Shown: positions 26,775 through 36,663, numbered from the stretch's first letter. The stretch: 64,000 nt of DNA from Bacteroidales bacterium (GCA_016709865.1 JADJLX010000005.1:1798001-1862000); one strand, 5' to 3'. Made by a program: numbers and translations. The notes: generated by a model not told the origin, from the sequence alone.

Positions 26775-27875
26775 TCAGAGTTTTATTCTTTTTCCGGAAG
26801 CCAACCCGGCATAAAAAATTCCGTCCTTATAGATCAGCATCTGTCCGGGCTCATTGTCTGTTGAGATACCCGCGTCTATTCCGAATATCTTATTCTTAAA
26901 AATCGGGTTAATTCCCTCACAATGAGTATGTCCTACAACTATATGACCTGTCCCGTAAAATGAAAGTATCGAATCAAGCTGATTCTCGCTGAAATCTTGT
27001 TCTCTGAAGTACCCTCTATACCAGATCGGACCATTATCGTCATTTAGAAAAATAAGTTTTTCATATTCTGCATCCGACTGAATTTCCTTACCTGCAAGCA
27101 TATCAGAAAATCCCCTGTTTATCTGTTCAATCTTAAGCTTTCTGTCTACCATTTCAATTGATATGCCGGCATGAACAAATAGAATATCATTTATAGTTAT
27201 CACTATTGGTTTTGAACGTAACCATTTTCCAAGTACCGAATTTGCAGCAAAGAGATCTGAATATTTCACCTGTAATAATTCTTCAACTTTCCTGTACTTA
27301 TCATTCAGGTAAGTCTCATCTTTGCCAAAAATCATCAATTCATGATTCCCGAGGATGACATGAACCATACCACCTGCCTCCAGAGCCTGTTTCTCGAGAC
27401 CAAAAAGATGCCAGAGAATCTGAGTAACCTTGTCTCCCCTGTCGAAGGCATCGCCGAGAACAACCAGATGACCTTTCCCGTATTTCCAGTTAAGGTTTTC
27501 GTCAATTATTCCTGAAGCCTTGAGAAGGTTAATATATTTGTCGTATTCTCCATGTATATCTGAAATTGCACTCAGACTGTCAACTGAGGTATAAACCTGA
27601 GCATAATCCGGTTTTGAAGGTGAAGATTCCTTTAAATCAATATAGTCAAATGAAAGATTGAATTTTTTCTTAAACTCAGAATAATTTTCGGCAGTTAAAA
27701 CATCAGATTTGATCCGGCCTTTATCAATCCAGCGTGCTTTGATTTTATTGTTTTCCCTGAAAATATACGGACCGGCAGAAAGTGTATCTGTATAATACTC
27801 TGCATCCAGTACTATTGCTGAAGAACTAAAACTTAAGAAGATACCAATAATTAGAAAAAAAGTATTTCTATACAT
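26775..27875 (-). CDS. Exported metallophosphoesterase (Shewanella-like PPP phosphatase type)
   Basis: A 366-residue protein with a signal peptide. The metal-binding signatures of PPP phosphatases are complete: ISDIHGEYD, VVLGDAFDRGD, VILGNHELM and a late VVGHTHCEG, matching the periplasmic Shewanella-like branch. It would hydrolyse phosphate monoesters on proteins or small molecules in the periplasm; substrate unknown. It stands alone on the minus strand, convergent to DUF5723. Confidence 0.87.
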   Translation of the reverse strand: MYRNTFFLIIGIFLSFSSSAIVLDAEYYTDTLSAGPYIFRENNKIKARWIDKGRIKSDVLTAENYSEFKKKFNLSFDYIDLKESSPSKPDYAQVYTSVDSLSAISDIHGEYDKYINLLKASGIIDENLNWKYGKGHLVVLGDAFDRGDKVTQILWHLFGLEKQALEAGGMVHVILGNHELMIFGKDETYLNDKYRKVEELLQVKYSDLFAANSVLGKWLRSKPIVITINDILFVHAGISIEMVDRKLKIEQINRGFSDMLAGKEIQSDAEYEKLIFLNDDNGPIWYRGYFREQDFSENQLDSILSFYGTGHIVVGHTHCEGINPIFKNKIFGIDAGISTDNEPGQMLIYKDGIFYAGLASGKRIKL

Positions 27876-28104
27876 AGGCTTTCTATAATATCATAGTAAC
27901 ACAAAGAATTGTAAATTGTTTTAAAATTTTATCAAAACTTTAACAATAATAAATATTTTGTTAATTCATCCCGGCAAAAGTGATAAAAACAACTAACATA
28001 ATAACAGATCTGCCTTTTCCATTTAGTCGAACAAAAAAATAATAATATTTGTTTCTTATTTTTAAATAGCATAATATCTGATTGCCAGAATATATTGAAA
28101 AACC

Positions 28105-29139
28105 ATGAAAAAAGCACTATTTATAACTTTACTATTTTTTACAACACACTCATTGTCAGCAAGTGAACCAGACACATTGTTCCGATCTGACAAAGTTCTC
28201 AGGATGGAATTAAGGGCTGACTTTACAGCAATACAAAATGACAGAGGAGAAACACCGGCATATCATAATGCAGAATTATCATACAAAGATGCTAAACGTA
28301 AAATAGTGACTCTTCCACTAAGAATTATGGTAAGAGGAAATTTCCGTCGTAATCCTGATAACTGTAACTTTCCTCCCTTGTATTTTAATTTCAAAAAAAG
28401 TGATGTACATAATACGCTCTTTGAGGATCAGGACAAAATAAAACTTGTTACTCCCTGTAAGTCTGATGAATATGTTATTGAGGAGTATGTTATCTATAAA
28501 ATGTACAACAGGGTCACTGACCTCAGCCTGCATGTGAGGCTTGTAAAGATAGAATATTATGATACCGGACTTAAAAAAACTCTCTTTGAGAAATACAGTT
28601 TCTTTATTGAAGATAAAGATCATGCAGCCAAAAGGAATAATGCTGTTGTAAAGGATAATTTCTTAACCCCGTTTGATCTTGAGAGGGAAAATTTTAAAAG
28701 AATGGCAATGTTTCAGTTTCTGATCGGGAATAAAGACTGGTTTGTTTCCTCAAGAAAGAACATAATAATTTTCCAGCCAAAAGATACTACTCTGGCACCT
28801 TATGCTGTACCATATGACTTTGATTTTTCAGCTTTCGTAAACGCCGATTATACAAAGCCCAGAGACAGAGTTGACATATTCCCCGAAAGCAGAAGGACGT
28901 ATAAAGGATTATGCTATTCAGATGCTGAGTATAAAGATGTATTTGACTATTATCGTGAACTGCGAACCGATTTTTATTATATAATCAGAAAGCATGGATA
29001 TATCTCTGCAGAAATAAACAATCAGATAATTGATTATATAAATCAGTTTTATAACGGTATCAAAGACAAGGAGTATGTAACGAGGGAGTTTATTGATAAA
29101 TGTGAAACAAAAAAAATGTATAATATCCCTGAGATATAA
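28105..29139 (+). CDS. Exported CotH-like protein
   Basis: A 344-residue protein with a signal peptide (KKALFITLLFFTTHSLSAS). The pattern is that of CotH-type atypical kinases: a beta-rich N-lobe (RIMVRGNFRRNPDNCNFPPL), a mid region with DLERENFKRMAMFQFLIGNKDW, then a metal-binding-like YAVPYDFDFSAF. These resemble the CotH catalytic segments (Asn/Asp in MxLQ-N-D and PWDFD). Assignment rests on these short motifs only; annotators often leave such genes as hypothetical. Single gene after a 229-bp AT-rich gap. Confidence 0.5.
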   Translation: MKKALFITLLFFTTHSLSASEPDTLFRSDKVLRMELRADFTAIQNDRGETPAYHNAELSYKDAKRKIVTLPLRIMVRGNFRRNPDNCNFPPLYFNFKKSDVHNTLFEDQDKIKLVTPCKSDEYVIEEYVIYKMYNRVTDLSLHVRLVKIEYYDTGLKKTLFEKYSFFIEDKDHAAKRNNAVVKDNFLTPFDLERENFKRMAMFQFLIGNKDWFVSSRKNIIIFQPKDTTLAPYAVPYDFDFSAFVNADYTKPRDRVDIFPESRRTYKGLCYSDAEYKDVFDYYRELRTDFYYIIRKHGYISAEINNQIIDYINQFYNGIKDKEYVTREFIDKCETKKMYNIPEI

Positions 29140-29159
29140 TAATTTAGGAAGTAAAGAGT

Positions 29160-29591
29160 ATGAAAAAACAAGATAGGATAAAGATAGTAATCTCTGCGAC
29201 TGTAAAATCGCCGGTTGCCAGAGTATGGGATCTCTGGACAAAACCCTTTCATATTATGCACTGGAATGCTGCCTCTGCCGACTGGCATACAACTTATGCT
29301 GAAACTGATTTAAGAAAAGGAGGTAAGTTCCTGTCCAGAATGGAAGCAAAAGATGGATCATTTGGCTTTGATTTCTCAGGCAAATTCACCAAAATTGAGC
29401 TGAATAAGTGTATTGAGTACACTTTAGATGACGAAAGAGTTGTTGAAGTATTGTTCATCCCGGAAGGTAAAAATACTATTATCAAAGAAACCTTCGAAGC
29501 GGAACAGGAAAATTCTGCTGAACTGCAAAAGACCGGATGGCAGGCAATACTTGATAATTTTAAAAAATATGTAGAAACCACCATAAATTAA
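29160..29591 (+). CDS. SRPBCC (AHSA1-like) domain protein
   Basis: A 143-residue protein of the START/Bet v1-like family. The start region VISATVKSPVARVWDLWTKP and the segments AETDLRKGGKFLSRME and EVLFIPEGKNTIIKETFEAE fit AHSA1 members, which bind a hydrophobic ligand or modulate a partner. The final helix (LQKTGWQAILDNFKKYVE) is typical. It is next to a VOC gene, a pairing often seen in horizontally spread small operons. Confidence 0.85.
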   Translation: MKKQDRIKIVISATVKSPVARVWDLWTKPFHIMHWNAASADWHTTYAETDLRKGGKFLSRMEAKDGSFGFDFSGKFTKIELNKCIEYTLDDERVVEVLFIPEGKNTIIKETFEAEQENSAELQKTGWQAILDNFKKYVETTIN

Positions 29592-29600
29592 TATACTACC

Positions 29601-30047
29601 ATGGCACAAGTTAGTACATATCTGAATTTTGAACGGAATACTGAAGAAGCATTCAACTTTTACAAATCAGTATTCGGAGGTGAGTTTGACGGAGGAATTA
29701 ACAGGTTTAAAGATATTCCACCATCTGAAAATATGCCACCTCTGCCGGAGGCTGACAAAAATCTGGTTATGCATGTTGCATTACCAATTGTTGGCGGACA
29801 CAGATTAATGGGAACTGATGCTCCCGAATCGATGGGGTTCAAAGTTAACCCGGGAAACAATGTTTATATCATGCTTCAAATCGACACGCGGTCTGAAACG
29901 AAACGTCTTTTTGATGCTCTTTCAAAGGGAGGTATAATTGAACAGGAGCTGCAGGAAATGTTCTGGGGCGATTACTACGGAAGCTGTAAGGACAAATTCG
30001 GCATACAATGGATGTTTGCCTGTTCTGAGAGTGTAACTAAGAAATAA
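29601..30047 (+). CDS. VOC family protein (PhnB/glyoxalase-like)
   Basis: A 148-residue protein with two beta-alpha-beta-beta-beta modules. The first is YLNFERNTEEAFNFYKSVFG; the second ends with FWGDYYGSCKDKFGIQWMF. This is the PhnB (3-demethylubiquinone-9 methyltransferase-like) subtype of VOC proteins, usually without a proven enzymatic role. It starts 9 bases after the SRPBCC stop. Confidence 0.87.
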   Translation: MAQVSTYLNFERNTEEAFNFYKSVFGGEFDGGINRFKDIPPSENMPPLPEADKNLVMHVALPIVGGHRLMGTDAPESMGFKVNPGNNVYIMLQIDTRSETKRLFDALSKGGIIEQELQEMFWGDYYGSCKDKFGIQWMFACSESVTKK

Positions 30048-30166
30048 AGGGCATCAGGCAACAGGCCCCTGACTTCCGTCTCCCGTCTTCGGTCTTCCGA
30101 CTTATTTATAGCTGTCACGGTGTCAGGATTAAATGACTTCATTATATTTACCAAAAATGAAGTCAA

Positions 30167-31402
30167 ATGCATAAAAACAGATCAGTCGTTGTCACCGGGA
30201 TAGGTGTATTTACATCAATTGGATGTAACCGTGATGAATTCTGGAATTCTCTCATTACAGGTAAATCAGGCATTAAAACAATACAATCCTTCAATCCTGA
30301 TGGTCATAAAAGCAGGATTGCTTCTGAGGTTTTGTCTTATAATCCTGAGAATTACTTTGACCGTAAAGAATCACGTAAAATGGCCAGAGTATCACAAATG
30401 GCTTCAAGTGCGGCAATTGAGGCAGTTAAGGATGCAGGGCTCGATCTGAATAATGAAGACAGAAGCAGAATCGGTTGTGTAATAGGTTCTGCAGCAGGCG
30501 ATCCTATTCATCTTGAGGATCAGCATGAACGGTTTCTGAAGATGGGACCAGGATCGGTCAATCCTCTTACTGTACCAAGAGTTATCTCTAACATGCCGGT
30601 CTGCAATGCTGCAATGGTACTTGGAATTCACGGACCAAGTCTGGGAATTGCAGCTGCCTGCACAACAGGAACCCATTCTATTGGTGTTGCCCTTGGATTA
30701 CTCAGGGGCGGTATGGCTGATGTGATACTTGCCGGCGGAGCTGAATCAACAATCACCCCCTATGTTCTTGATGGGTACGCCAGTATGGGTGTGCTTTCAA
30801 CAAACAACGATATTCCCGAAAAGGCGAGCCGCCCTTTCGATCTGAACCGCGAGGGATTTGTTATTGGCGAAGGAGCTTGCGTTCTTGTGCTGGAAACTCT
30901 GGAACATGCTGAAAAGAGAGGGGCTAAACCACTTGCATTATTGAGCGGATTCGGCATGACATCTGATGCATATGGGATAGCAGCACCTGAACCAAATGGA
31001 TTGTGGGCAGCCGAGGCAATGCTTATTGCTGTGAGAGATGCAGGCCTTAATCCTGATGACATCGGATATATTAATGCACACGGGACTTCGACAAAAATGA
31101 ATGACAAGACGGAGACGCTGGCGATTAAAAAGGCTTTTGGAAACCTGAACATCCCCGTAAGTTCAAGTAAATCTATGATAGGTCATCTGCTTGGTGCTGC
31201 AGGTGCTGTGGAAGCAGCAGCAACAGTACTGGCTGTTCATCATGACATTTTGCCTCCAACAATAAATTATGAAACCAAAGACCCGGAATGCGATATAGAT
31301 GTTGTACCTAACAAGGCCAGAAATGCGAAAATTGAAGCAGCAGTTTCCAACTCATTCGGCTTTGGAGGACAAAACGGGGTGCTTGTATTCTCAAAGGCCT
31401 GA
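30167..31402 (+). CDS. fabF: Beta-ketoacyl-ACP synthase II
   Basis: A 411-residue condensing enzyme of standard FabF length. The catalytic Cys is in AAACTTGTHSIG, and the two His residues in INAHGTSTKMND and SKSMIGHLLGAAG. It elongates acyl-ACP with malonyl-ACP in fatty-acid synthesis. No acpP, fabG or fabD gene is adjacent, so it may be a second copy or a specialised condensing enzyme, and the symbol is by family. Its last 12 bases overlap the convergent GH28 gene. Confidence 0.88.
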   Translation: MHKNRSVVVTGIGVFTSIGCNRDEFWNSLITGKSGIKTIQSFNPDGHKSRIASEVLSYNPENYFDRKESRKMARVSQMASSAAIEAVKDAGLDLNNEDRSRIGCVIGSAAGDPIHLEDQHERFLKMGPGSVNPLTVPRVISNMPVCNAAMVLGIHGPSLGIAAACTTGTHSIGVALGLLRGGMADVILAGGAESTITPYVLDGYASMGVLSTNNDIPEKASRPFDLNREGFVIGEGACVLVLETLEHAEKRGAKPLALLSGFGMTSDAYGIAAPEPNGLWAAEAMLIAVRDAGLNPDDIGYINAHGTSTKMNDKTETLAIKKAFGNLNIPVSSSKSMIGHLLGAAGAVEAAATVLAVHHDILPPTINYETKDPECDIDVVPNKARNAKIEAAVSNSFGFGGQNGVLVFSKA

Positions 31403-32797
31403 CAATTCTACCAGCTTCCCGTTAATAGAGGTTTCCTGAAATCTGAGTCCCTCTACCCTGCCTTTAATCCGGTTGTCATCTTTTACACCGGTCCACACGC
31501 AATTTAACAGATTGATATTGGATATATTAGTCAGATCCTCATAACCGGTTATATTAACACCGTAGCGACTTTTTTTACATGTAACATTGTCGAGATAGAC
31601 ATTTCTCACATATGGAGGAAAATCTCTTTTGCATTTTTCGTTCGGCTCATAGACAAGATCTATAAGCAACACAGCTTCATTGCACTGTCCCACATTTACA
31701 TTTCTGACAAACACATTTTCGATTACACCTCCGCGGCAATTGTTGGTTTTGATTCTTATCACCCTGTCAAGAGTGGGACTATCCATTTCACAATTTTCGA
31801 CAAAGAGATTCCTGTAACCGCCGGATATTTCGCTGCCGATTACAACACCGCCATGACCATTCTGCATGCGGCAGTTGCGGACTATTATGTTTTCACTGGG
31901 AGTATTCCATTTGCGGCCATCATTATTTCGGCCCGATTTTATTGCAATACAGTCATCACCCGTATTGAAAAAACAGCCTTCGATAAGAACATTTTTGCAC
32001 GATTCAGGGTCACAGCCATCTCCATTTGGTGCGCCTTCTGTTGTTATTGTTACACCTTTCACAGTAACGTTTTCGCACATCAAAGGATGGATTGTCCAGA
32101 AGGCAGGGCGAATAAGGTTGAGGTCCTGAATCAGAATGTTTTTACATTTATAAAGGTTTATAAGTTGTGGTCTGAGATTATCAGCCGGTCCCATTATCCG
32201 TTTTTCTACCGGAGTGCTGCTTTCGCTCCATTCCATTAACAATGGCCTGCCTCTGAGCTCTTTCCCGGCGACCGCTGTGAGTCGTGGCATCCCCCACCAG
32301 TTGTCTCTTGAGGAACCACCATCGATTGTTCCTTTGCCGGTAATTGCTATGTTTTCCTGACCATAAGCATAAATCATTGGTGATGTGTTATAGCAGTCCA
32401 TCCCTTCCCAGCGCGTAAGGACAATCGGGTACTGGGTTACATCAGAGGTAAACAATAAAACGGCCCCCTCAGATATTTGAAGATTCACATTGCTTTTTAA
32501 TACAACAGGGCCGGTATGCCAGGTCCCTTTCGGAATTACCACCATCCCCCCACCCTTGCTGCTGCAGAGGTCAATAGTTGAATTGATTATTTTTGTATTC
32601 AGGAAATCCGGTTTATCAGCTACAGCCCCATATTCTGTTATGTTGTACGTAACAGCTTTAAATGTGGGTGCAACAATCTGCTTAAGGATCTGCGGATAGA
32701 GTTTCTTCCAGGCAGTTTTGTTGTTATACTCACTGTTTGCGAAACTGGTTAATCCCATTATTGCCAATGCAAATGCTAATATTTTAAGACTTTTCAT
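31391..32797 (-). CDS. Glycoside hydrolase family 28 (polygalacturonase-like)
   Basis: A 468-residue exported enzyme (signal peptide KSLKILAFALAIMGLTSFA) with a right-handed parallel beta-helix. GH28 motifs are NGDGCDPES (catalytic Asp), DDCIAIKSG (catalytic Asp pair), NGHGGVVIGSE (His) and RIKTNNCRGG. Its job is cleavage of galacturonan or rhamnogalacturonan, possibly as an exo-enzyme. The MBL gene is 55 bases upstream on the same strand. Confidence 0.9.
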   Translation of the reverse strand: MKSLKILAFALAIMGLTSFANSEYNNKTAWKKLYPQILKQIVAPTFKAVTYNITEYGAVADKPDFLNTKIINSTIDLCSSKGGGMVVIPKGTWHTGPVVLKSNVNLQISEGAVLLFTSDVTQYPIVLTRWEGMDCYNTSPMIYAYGQENIAITGKGTIDGGSSRDNWWGMPRLTAVAGKELRGRPLLMEWSESSTPVEKRIMGPADNLRPQLINLYKCKNILIQDLNLIRPAFWTIHPLMCENVTVKGVTITTEGAPNGDGCDPESCKNVLIEGCFFNTGDDCIAIKSGRNNDGRKWNTPSENIIVRNCRMQNGHGGVVIGSEISGGYRNLFVENCEMDSPTLDRVIRIKTNNCRGGVIENVFVRNVNVGQCNEAVLLIDLVYEPNEKCKRDFPPYVRNVYLDNVTCKKSRYGVNITGYEDLTNISNINLLNCVWTGVKDDNRIKGRVEGLRFQETSINGKLVELSGL

Positions 32798-32852
32798 CGC
32801 TTCCGGTTTTTGAGTCGGTTTAAATCATAATATTAGCAATTATTTCTATTCA

Positions 32853-33692
32853 TTACACTTCAATCACATCTCCTGTGTTAATAGTTTTAATCCTCCTTCC
32901 CATCCATTCTTTAATTTGAAGGAAGTTTGTTTCTCCGGTACAATGCCCGGTATAAAACACCGGATCAGTTTCACCCAGAGCGGCAGTCAATTCAACTATA
33001 TAATCCTCATTCTCATTCCTTCTATTTATAGGATTATATATATGGAAACCGCCAAAAGTGGCCTTTATTTTCATAGTTTTAGAAAAGAGCTTCACCTCTT
33101 CTATGATATTGATAATCCCGGAATGCGAACATCCGGAGAATAATACCGCTTCATCATTTTCAATCAGCAGCATCGCAATTTCATGGTTGAATTTATCAGG
33201 AACAAAACCGTTTTTCGTCTTTTCAAATAATGCATTGTTTGCTGCAGGCTGAGGAAAAACTTCAGTAAAACCTTCAATGAGAATAATTTTATCTTCGATT
33301 TGTGTGTCTTCATCAATGAAATATACCCTGCTGTTTTGAGCAATCAACTTCTGATCGAGACCCACATAATATGGTATGAATCCAAAAATTCTGGCATAAT
33401 ATTTTTTTGCAGCATTTATGTGCAAAAACACTCTTGCCTTTTTATTAATCTTCTGAAAGTGCTTCAGTCCGCCTCCATGATCAAAATGACCGTGAGAGAT
33501 AATCAGATAATCCACCTGAGTCAGATCGATACCCATTTTCTGTGCATTATGAATGAACATATCCGACTGGCCTGTATCAAATAAAATTTTTCGCTTATCA
33601 AATTCTATAAAGAGACTTAATCCATTTTCCGGCTTCAGATTCAGGGTATTTGATTTACTAACAGAATTCTCTGCAAGTACTGTAATTTTCAT
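32853..33692 (-). CDS. MBL-fold metallo-hydrolase
   Basis: A 279-residue cytoplasmic metallo-beta-lactamase-fold protein. Metal ligands are visible in SHGHFDHGGG, a later CSHSGIINI, and GGFHI/TGHCTG. This variant, with extra His and Cys near GCSHSG, resembles the family annotated as dihydropterin ribofuranosylaminobenzene phosphate synthase-like or as archaeal-type MBL hydrolase. Substrate unknown. It follows the alpha/beta hydrolase by 44 bases. Confidence 0.82.
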   Translation of the reverse strand: MKITVLAENSVSKSNTLNLKPENGLSLFIEFDKRKILFDTGQSDMFIHNAQKMGIDLTQVDYLIISHGHFDHGGGLKHFQKINKKARVFLHINAAKKYYARIFGFIPYYVGLDQKLIAQNSRVYFIDEDTQIEDKIILIEGFTEVFPQPAANNALFEKTKNGFVPDKFNHEIAMLLIENDEAVLFSGCSHSGIINIIEEVKLFSKTMKIKATFGGFHIYNPINRRNENEDYIVELTAALGETDPVFYTGHCTGETNFLQIKEWMGRRIKTINTGDVIEV

Positions 33693-33736
33693 TTACTTAT
33701 GTTCTGGTTGATAGTAAGTTAATTGAACGGCAGGCT

Positions 33737-34705
33737 TTATAACTCCTGCATCCACTTTATAATAATTTCTTCTCCGATTAGAACTGTTGATTTTCCATGT
33801 GAACCACCCTGAATAATTTCATATCTCTTATTCCTGTCTTTCCATGCTTCAAAGATCTCATCACACCCCGTTTTATCAACAATCAAATCATTTTCGCCAT
33901 ATAACAGCAGCAAGGGACAATCTGACCCATGTGCGTTTTCAACAATAGCATTCATCAATTTCTTCGATCCCATCATAGATCGCATGCTGAAATACTTTAC
34001 AAGCAATGGGTCATTATTCCTGGCTTCTGACTCTAACCGGTCAGTTTCATTTTCTATCACTGACGGGTCGCCAGCCATGTTTACAACAGGCACGCGTGGG
34101 GCAAAAATATAATAGCCAATATATTTCAGATAATCACTGAATCCTGGACTCATCCCTTTTGCTGATTTTAATTTATATGCAGGGTTCACAAGGATTATAC
34201 CGTCGGTTTCTTTCAGTTCAACTGCGATTTTTAATGCAATTGCACATGACATGCTATGCCCGAATAAGATTGTCTTCCTGTTAACATCATTATAAAACTT
34301 GTCAATTGTAATTATCCCGACATAATCTGCAATGAAATCTGAAATGTCAGCCATATCCCCTCTTGTTCCCTCAGAGTATCCTGTGCCTCGAGGATGAATA
34401 ACAACAATACGGTTTTCATTATTACTTAATAAATCAATAATGTCTTTTTCGCTATTGTGATTTATGCCGGTAATTCCCGATATGATATATATTGTTTTTT
34501 TAAAATCATTTACCGGAACGTACTCATATACAAAGATTTTGATTCCATCTCGTGCAGTTACAAAGAAGCCTTTTTCATTAATTCCGGGTTTGGGACTTTC
34601 AGGGTTCTTCATTACGGTACAGCGGTTACAAATTATTAGCATTGATCCAAGTGTAACTGTTAACAATACCAGTTTTAAAGCTTTTTTTATTTTGCTATAA
34701 GACAT
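33737..34705 (-). CDS. Alpha/beta hydrolase, membrane-anchored
   Basis: A 322-residue lipase/esterase-like protein. The ATG at 34705 is preferred to 34720 for a tidy N-terminal hydrophobic anchor (KIKKALKLVLLTVTLGSMLI). The nucleophile elbow is GHSMSCAIAL; an RGTGYSEGTRGD block and a late LLLYGENDLIVDK (Asp) plus QGGSHGK (His) complete the triad. The set matches monoacylglycerol-lipase-like enzymes. It follows the PD40 gene on the same strand and could belong to the operon controlled by operator A. Confidence 0.82.
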   Translation of the reverse strand: MSYSKIKKALKLVLLTVTLGSMLIICNRCTVMKNPESPKPGINEKGFFVTARDGIKIFVYEYVPVNDFKKTIYIISGITGINHNSEKDIIDLLSNNENRIVVIHPRGTGYSEGTRGDMADISDFIADYVGIITIDKFYNDVNRKTILFGHSMSCAIALKIAVELKETDGIILVNPAYKLKSAKGMSPGFSDYLKYIGYYIFAPRVPVVNMAGDPSVIENETDRLESEARNNDPLLVKYFSMRSMMGSKKLMNAIVENAHGSDCPLLLLYGENDLIVDKTGCDEIFEAWKDRNKRYEIIQGGSHGKSTVLIGEEIIIKWMQEL

Positions 34706-34748
34706 GATCAGTAGGTTCATTATTAATCGATCGGTTTAAATAATTGTA

Positions 34749-35657
34749 TTACCAGTCAATAATTGTATGCTTAAGACTATCAATCACACTATCTATTCTA
34801 ACCCAGTATACAGCAACATCTGAATAGTCCGGTTTTGTTCCGGTAGAATAAAACAGGTACTTATTGTCAGGAGTAACCCAGGGTCCCCAACTGCCCAATC
34901 CGAAGTTAATGTCTTTGCCAAAATTTTGAGGGTTTGTCCAGGTGCCATCATTTTTCCTGAAGCTAACTGCCAGTTGTGGCCGGTTCGTTACGATCATATA
35001 TGATTCATCTCCGGAGACAAAGAAATCGAGATTGTCACCTTCGGTATTCAGAGGTCTTCCCAGGCTTGATGCTGAAGTATCTGCTCCGGATATTACAATC
35101 TGACACCAGTCATTGAATCCGGCTCCATTTCCGGTCAGTGACGAGATATAGAGATTACCCTTTTTTGTAATCTGGAAATAATGAGCCTTATTGAGTTTGC
35201 TTAAAATCTTTTTAGGGTCAGACCATACTGTTCCACTTTTGACCGACATATACACCTCTGATTTTACTTCAAGATCATTTCTTTGAAAATACAATGTATC
35301 GCCGGTAACTGATAATGCCGGAGCATACCCGTCAAACAAATTGAATGGGCCGTTCCATTTTCCGCCAGCAAAAGTGTATCTTTTGATGTTTTCGCCTCTG
35401 ATTGGATAGTATCCTTTTATCTCCGAATAATAAATCTCCCTGCCGTCATTTGAAATTGCTATCCTCTCGGCGGCGAAGTATCCCGGATTTACAAACAATG
35501 GGAGTGCTTTAGGCTTGTTCCCCGGAGGAGTCTGCCCCAGGTGACGGTCTCCCAATGGTAATGACTGAGAATAACAGTTATTTGCGAGCAGAGCAATGAG
35601 GAAAGACAAAAGTATTGATCTTGATCGTGTATCAAACAGAAGATTATTTGTTTTCAT
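34749..35657 (-). CDS. Secreted PD40-like beta-propeller protein
   Basis: A 302-residue protein with a signal peptide near residues 10-30 (SILLSFLIALLANNCYSQ). Repeats resemble TolB/PD40 blades: ERIAISNDGREIYYSEI, FFVSGDESYMIVTN and PWVTPDNKYLFYST. No catalytic residues seen. It starts 10 bases after the PEGA-like lipoprotein stop, so it is the second gene of the operon behind operator A. Confidence 0.75.
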   Translation of the reverse strand: MKTNNLLFDTRSRSILLSFLIALLANNCYSQSLPLGDRHLGQTPPGNKPKALPLFVNPGYFAAERIAISNDGREIYYSEIKGYYPIRGENIKRYTFAGGKWNGPFNLFDGYAPALSVTGDTLYFQRNDLEVKSEVYMSVKSGTVWSDPKKILSKLNKAHYFQITKKGNLYISSLTGNGAGFNDWCQIVISGADTSASSLGRPLNTEGDNLDFFVSGDESYMIVTNRPQLAVSFRKNDGTWTNPQNFGKDINFGLGSWGPWVTPDNKYLFYSTGTKPDYSDVAVYWVRIDSVIDSLKHTIIDW

Positions 35658-35667
35658 AGTATGCCCA

Positions 35668-36111
35668 TTATTTCTGAACTACATAAACATCTGCTGTCTT
35701 ATATTTGGTATTAATATGAATCTCTTTCGGATTTTCAGACAGAGATAACGTGCTCATTTTCATCTCCAGATCATAAGATTTTCTACCGTATTTAACCAAT
35801 GATCCTGTAGCAGCATCAACAGCCCAGCCAAACAAACTTCCAAGATTTAATACGCTTACAACATTGAATTGTTTATCGAGAGTAAACATCCTGGTCTCAT
35901 AACCATCAAGTTTGTATTCAATATCTTCACTGTTTAGTGTTCGCTTTACCGGCACATTACACGGGGTCCTGCATATTTCAACTCCGTCCTTATACACAAT
36001 GGCACCGCGTGGATTGGAATTAAAACTAATGGTGTCTTTAGTTCCTGTTAAAATTGTTGCACAACCTGATGTCAGGAGGACAACTGCTAGAAATAAATAA
36101 ATCGTTTTCAT
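35668..36111 (-). CDS. PEGA-like lipoprotein
   Basis: A 147-residue lipoprotein with lipobox LLTSGC (Cys17). Residues about 30-70 match a PEGA domain (SFNSNPRGAIVYKDGVEICR, then TPCNVPVKRTL). PEGA domains are surface-associated beta modules. It is the first gene after operator A (36152-36220), so it probably leads an envelope operon with the PD40 and hydrolase genes. Confidence 0.78.
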   Translation of the reverse strand: MKTIYLFLAVVLLTSGCATILTGTKDTISFNSNPRGAIVYKDGVEICRTPCNVPVKRTLNSEDIEYKLDGYETRMFTLDKQFNVVSVLNLGSLFGWAVDAATGSLVKYGRKSYDLEMKMSTLSLSENPKEIHINTKYKTADVYVVQK

Positions 36112-36151
36112 TCTTTATGAGTTTAAACATTTTAAATTATGATAATTACTT

Positions 36152-36220
36152 CAAAGGAAGGAATGCAACAAGCTCAATCAAAGGGAAATATGATTAGCGG
36201 TCAGATAAAGTGATGAACAG
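36152..36220 (-). promoter_or_regulatory. LytTR-type operator and promoter A
   Basis: On the minus strand the two half-sites CTGTTCATCA and CCGCTAATCA (plus-strand 36191-36220) are offset by 20 bases. Then come the -33 TTTG (36179-36182) and the -7 box TTCCTTTG ending at 36152. The spacing is identical to four other copies in this window. It lies 41 bases before the ATG at 36111. Half-sites resemble the ACC(G/A)CT(C/T)A repeats of LytTR regulators such as E. coli BtsR. Confidence 0.8.
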
Positions 36221-36224
36221 GCTG

Positions 36225-36647
36225 TTATTGTCTGACTTCCTTATATAATCTAGATCCGACAATTCCTCCAATAATTAATTCTCCAAGCCCCCAAATAATA
36301 CCAATTACAGTCAGACGGACTGGCATAAAACCGTATACAGCCAGAGAAACATTGCTTAAAAAATATGTCAGGAACCAGAACACCACAGAAACAATGACAG
36401 CTGTTTTTATTCCTGCCCCAAGACGTTCTTTTACAAGCACATACAGCAAAATCAGAAAAATGCCACGTATGAAACTTAACACAACAAAATAAAGCATTGC
36501 CAATGTGCTTAAAGGAGGAAGGCCCCTGCTTTCGAGAACCTGATCCATTTCGTTCCCAGCTACCGGGACCATTGTGATTGCGCTAAGGCTGATTAATAGA
36601 CCGGCAATCAATCCACTCGTGATAACACTTTTCACATTTATTTTCAT
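36225..36647 (-). CDS. Hypothetical four-helix membrane protein
   Basis: A 140-residue protein with four hydrophobic segments (about 8-28, 48-72, 80-104, 110-130) and short loops. No family recognised. It follows the dehydrogenase gene by 16 bases and is the last gene of the operon that starts behind operator B. Its stop lies just before operator A of the next operon. Confidence 0.7.
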   Translation of the reverse strand: MKINVKSVITSGLIAGLLISLSAITMVPVAGNEMDQVLESRGLPPLSTLAMLYFVVLSFIRGIFLILLYVLVKERLGAGIKTAVIVSVVFWFLTYFLSNVSLAVYGFMPVRLTVIGIIWGLGELIIGGIVGSRLYKEVRQ

Positions 36648-36663
36648 TTTTTACTCCTTTCTT

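Noticed and set aside
31853..32239. Plus-strand reading frames inside the GH28 gene
   Set aside because: They are out-of-frame shadows of a gene with complete GH28 motifs and have no recognisable protein features.
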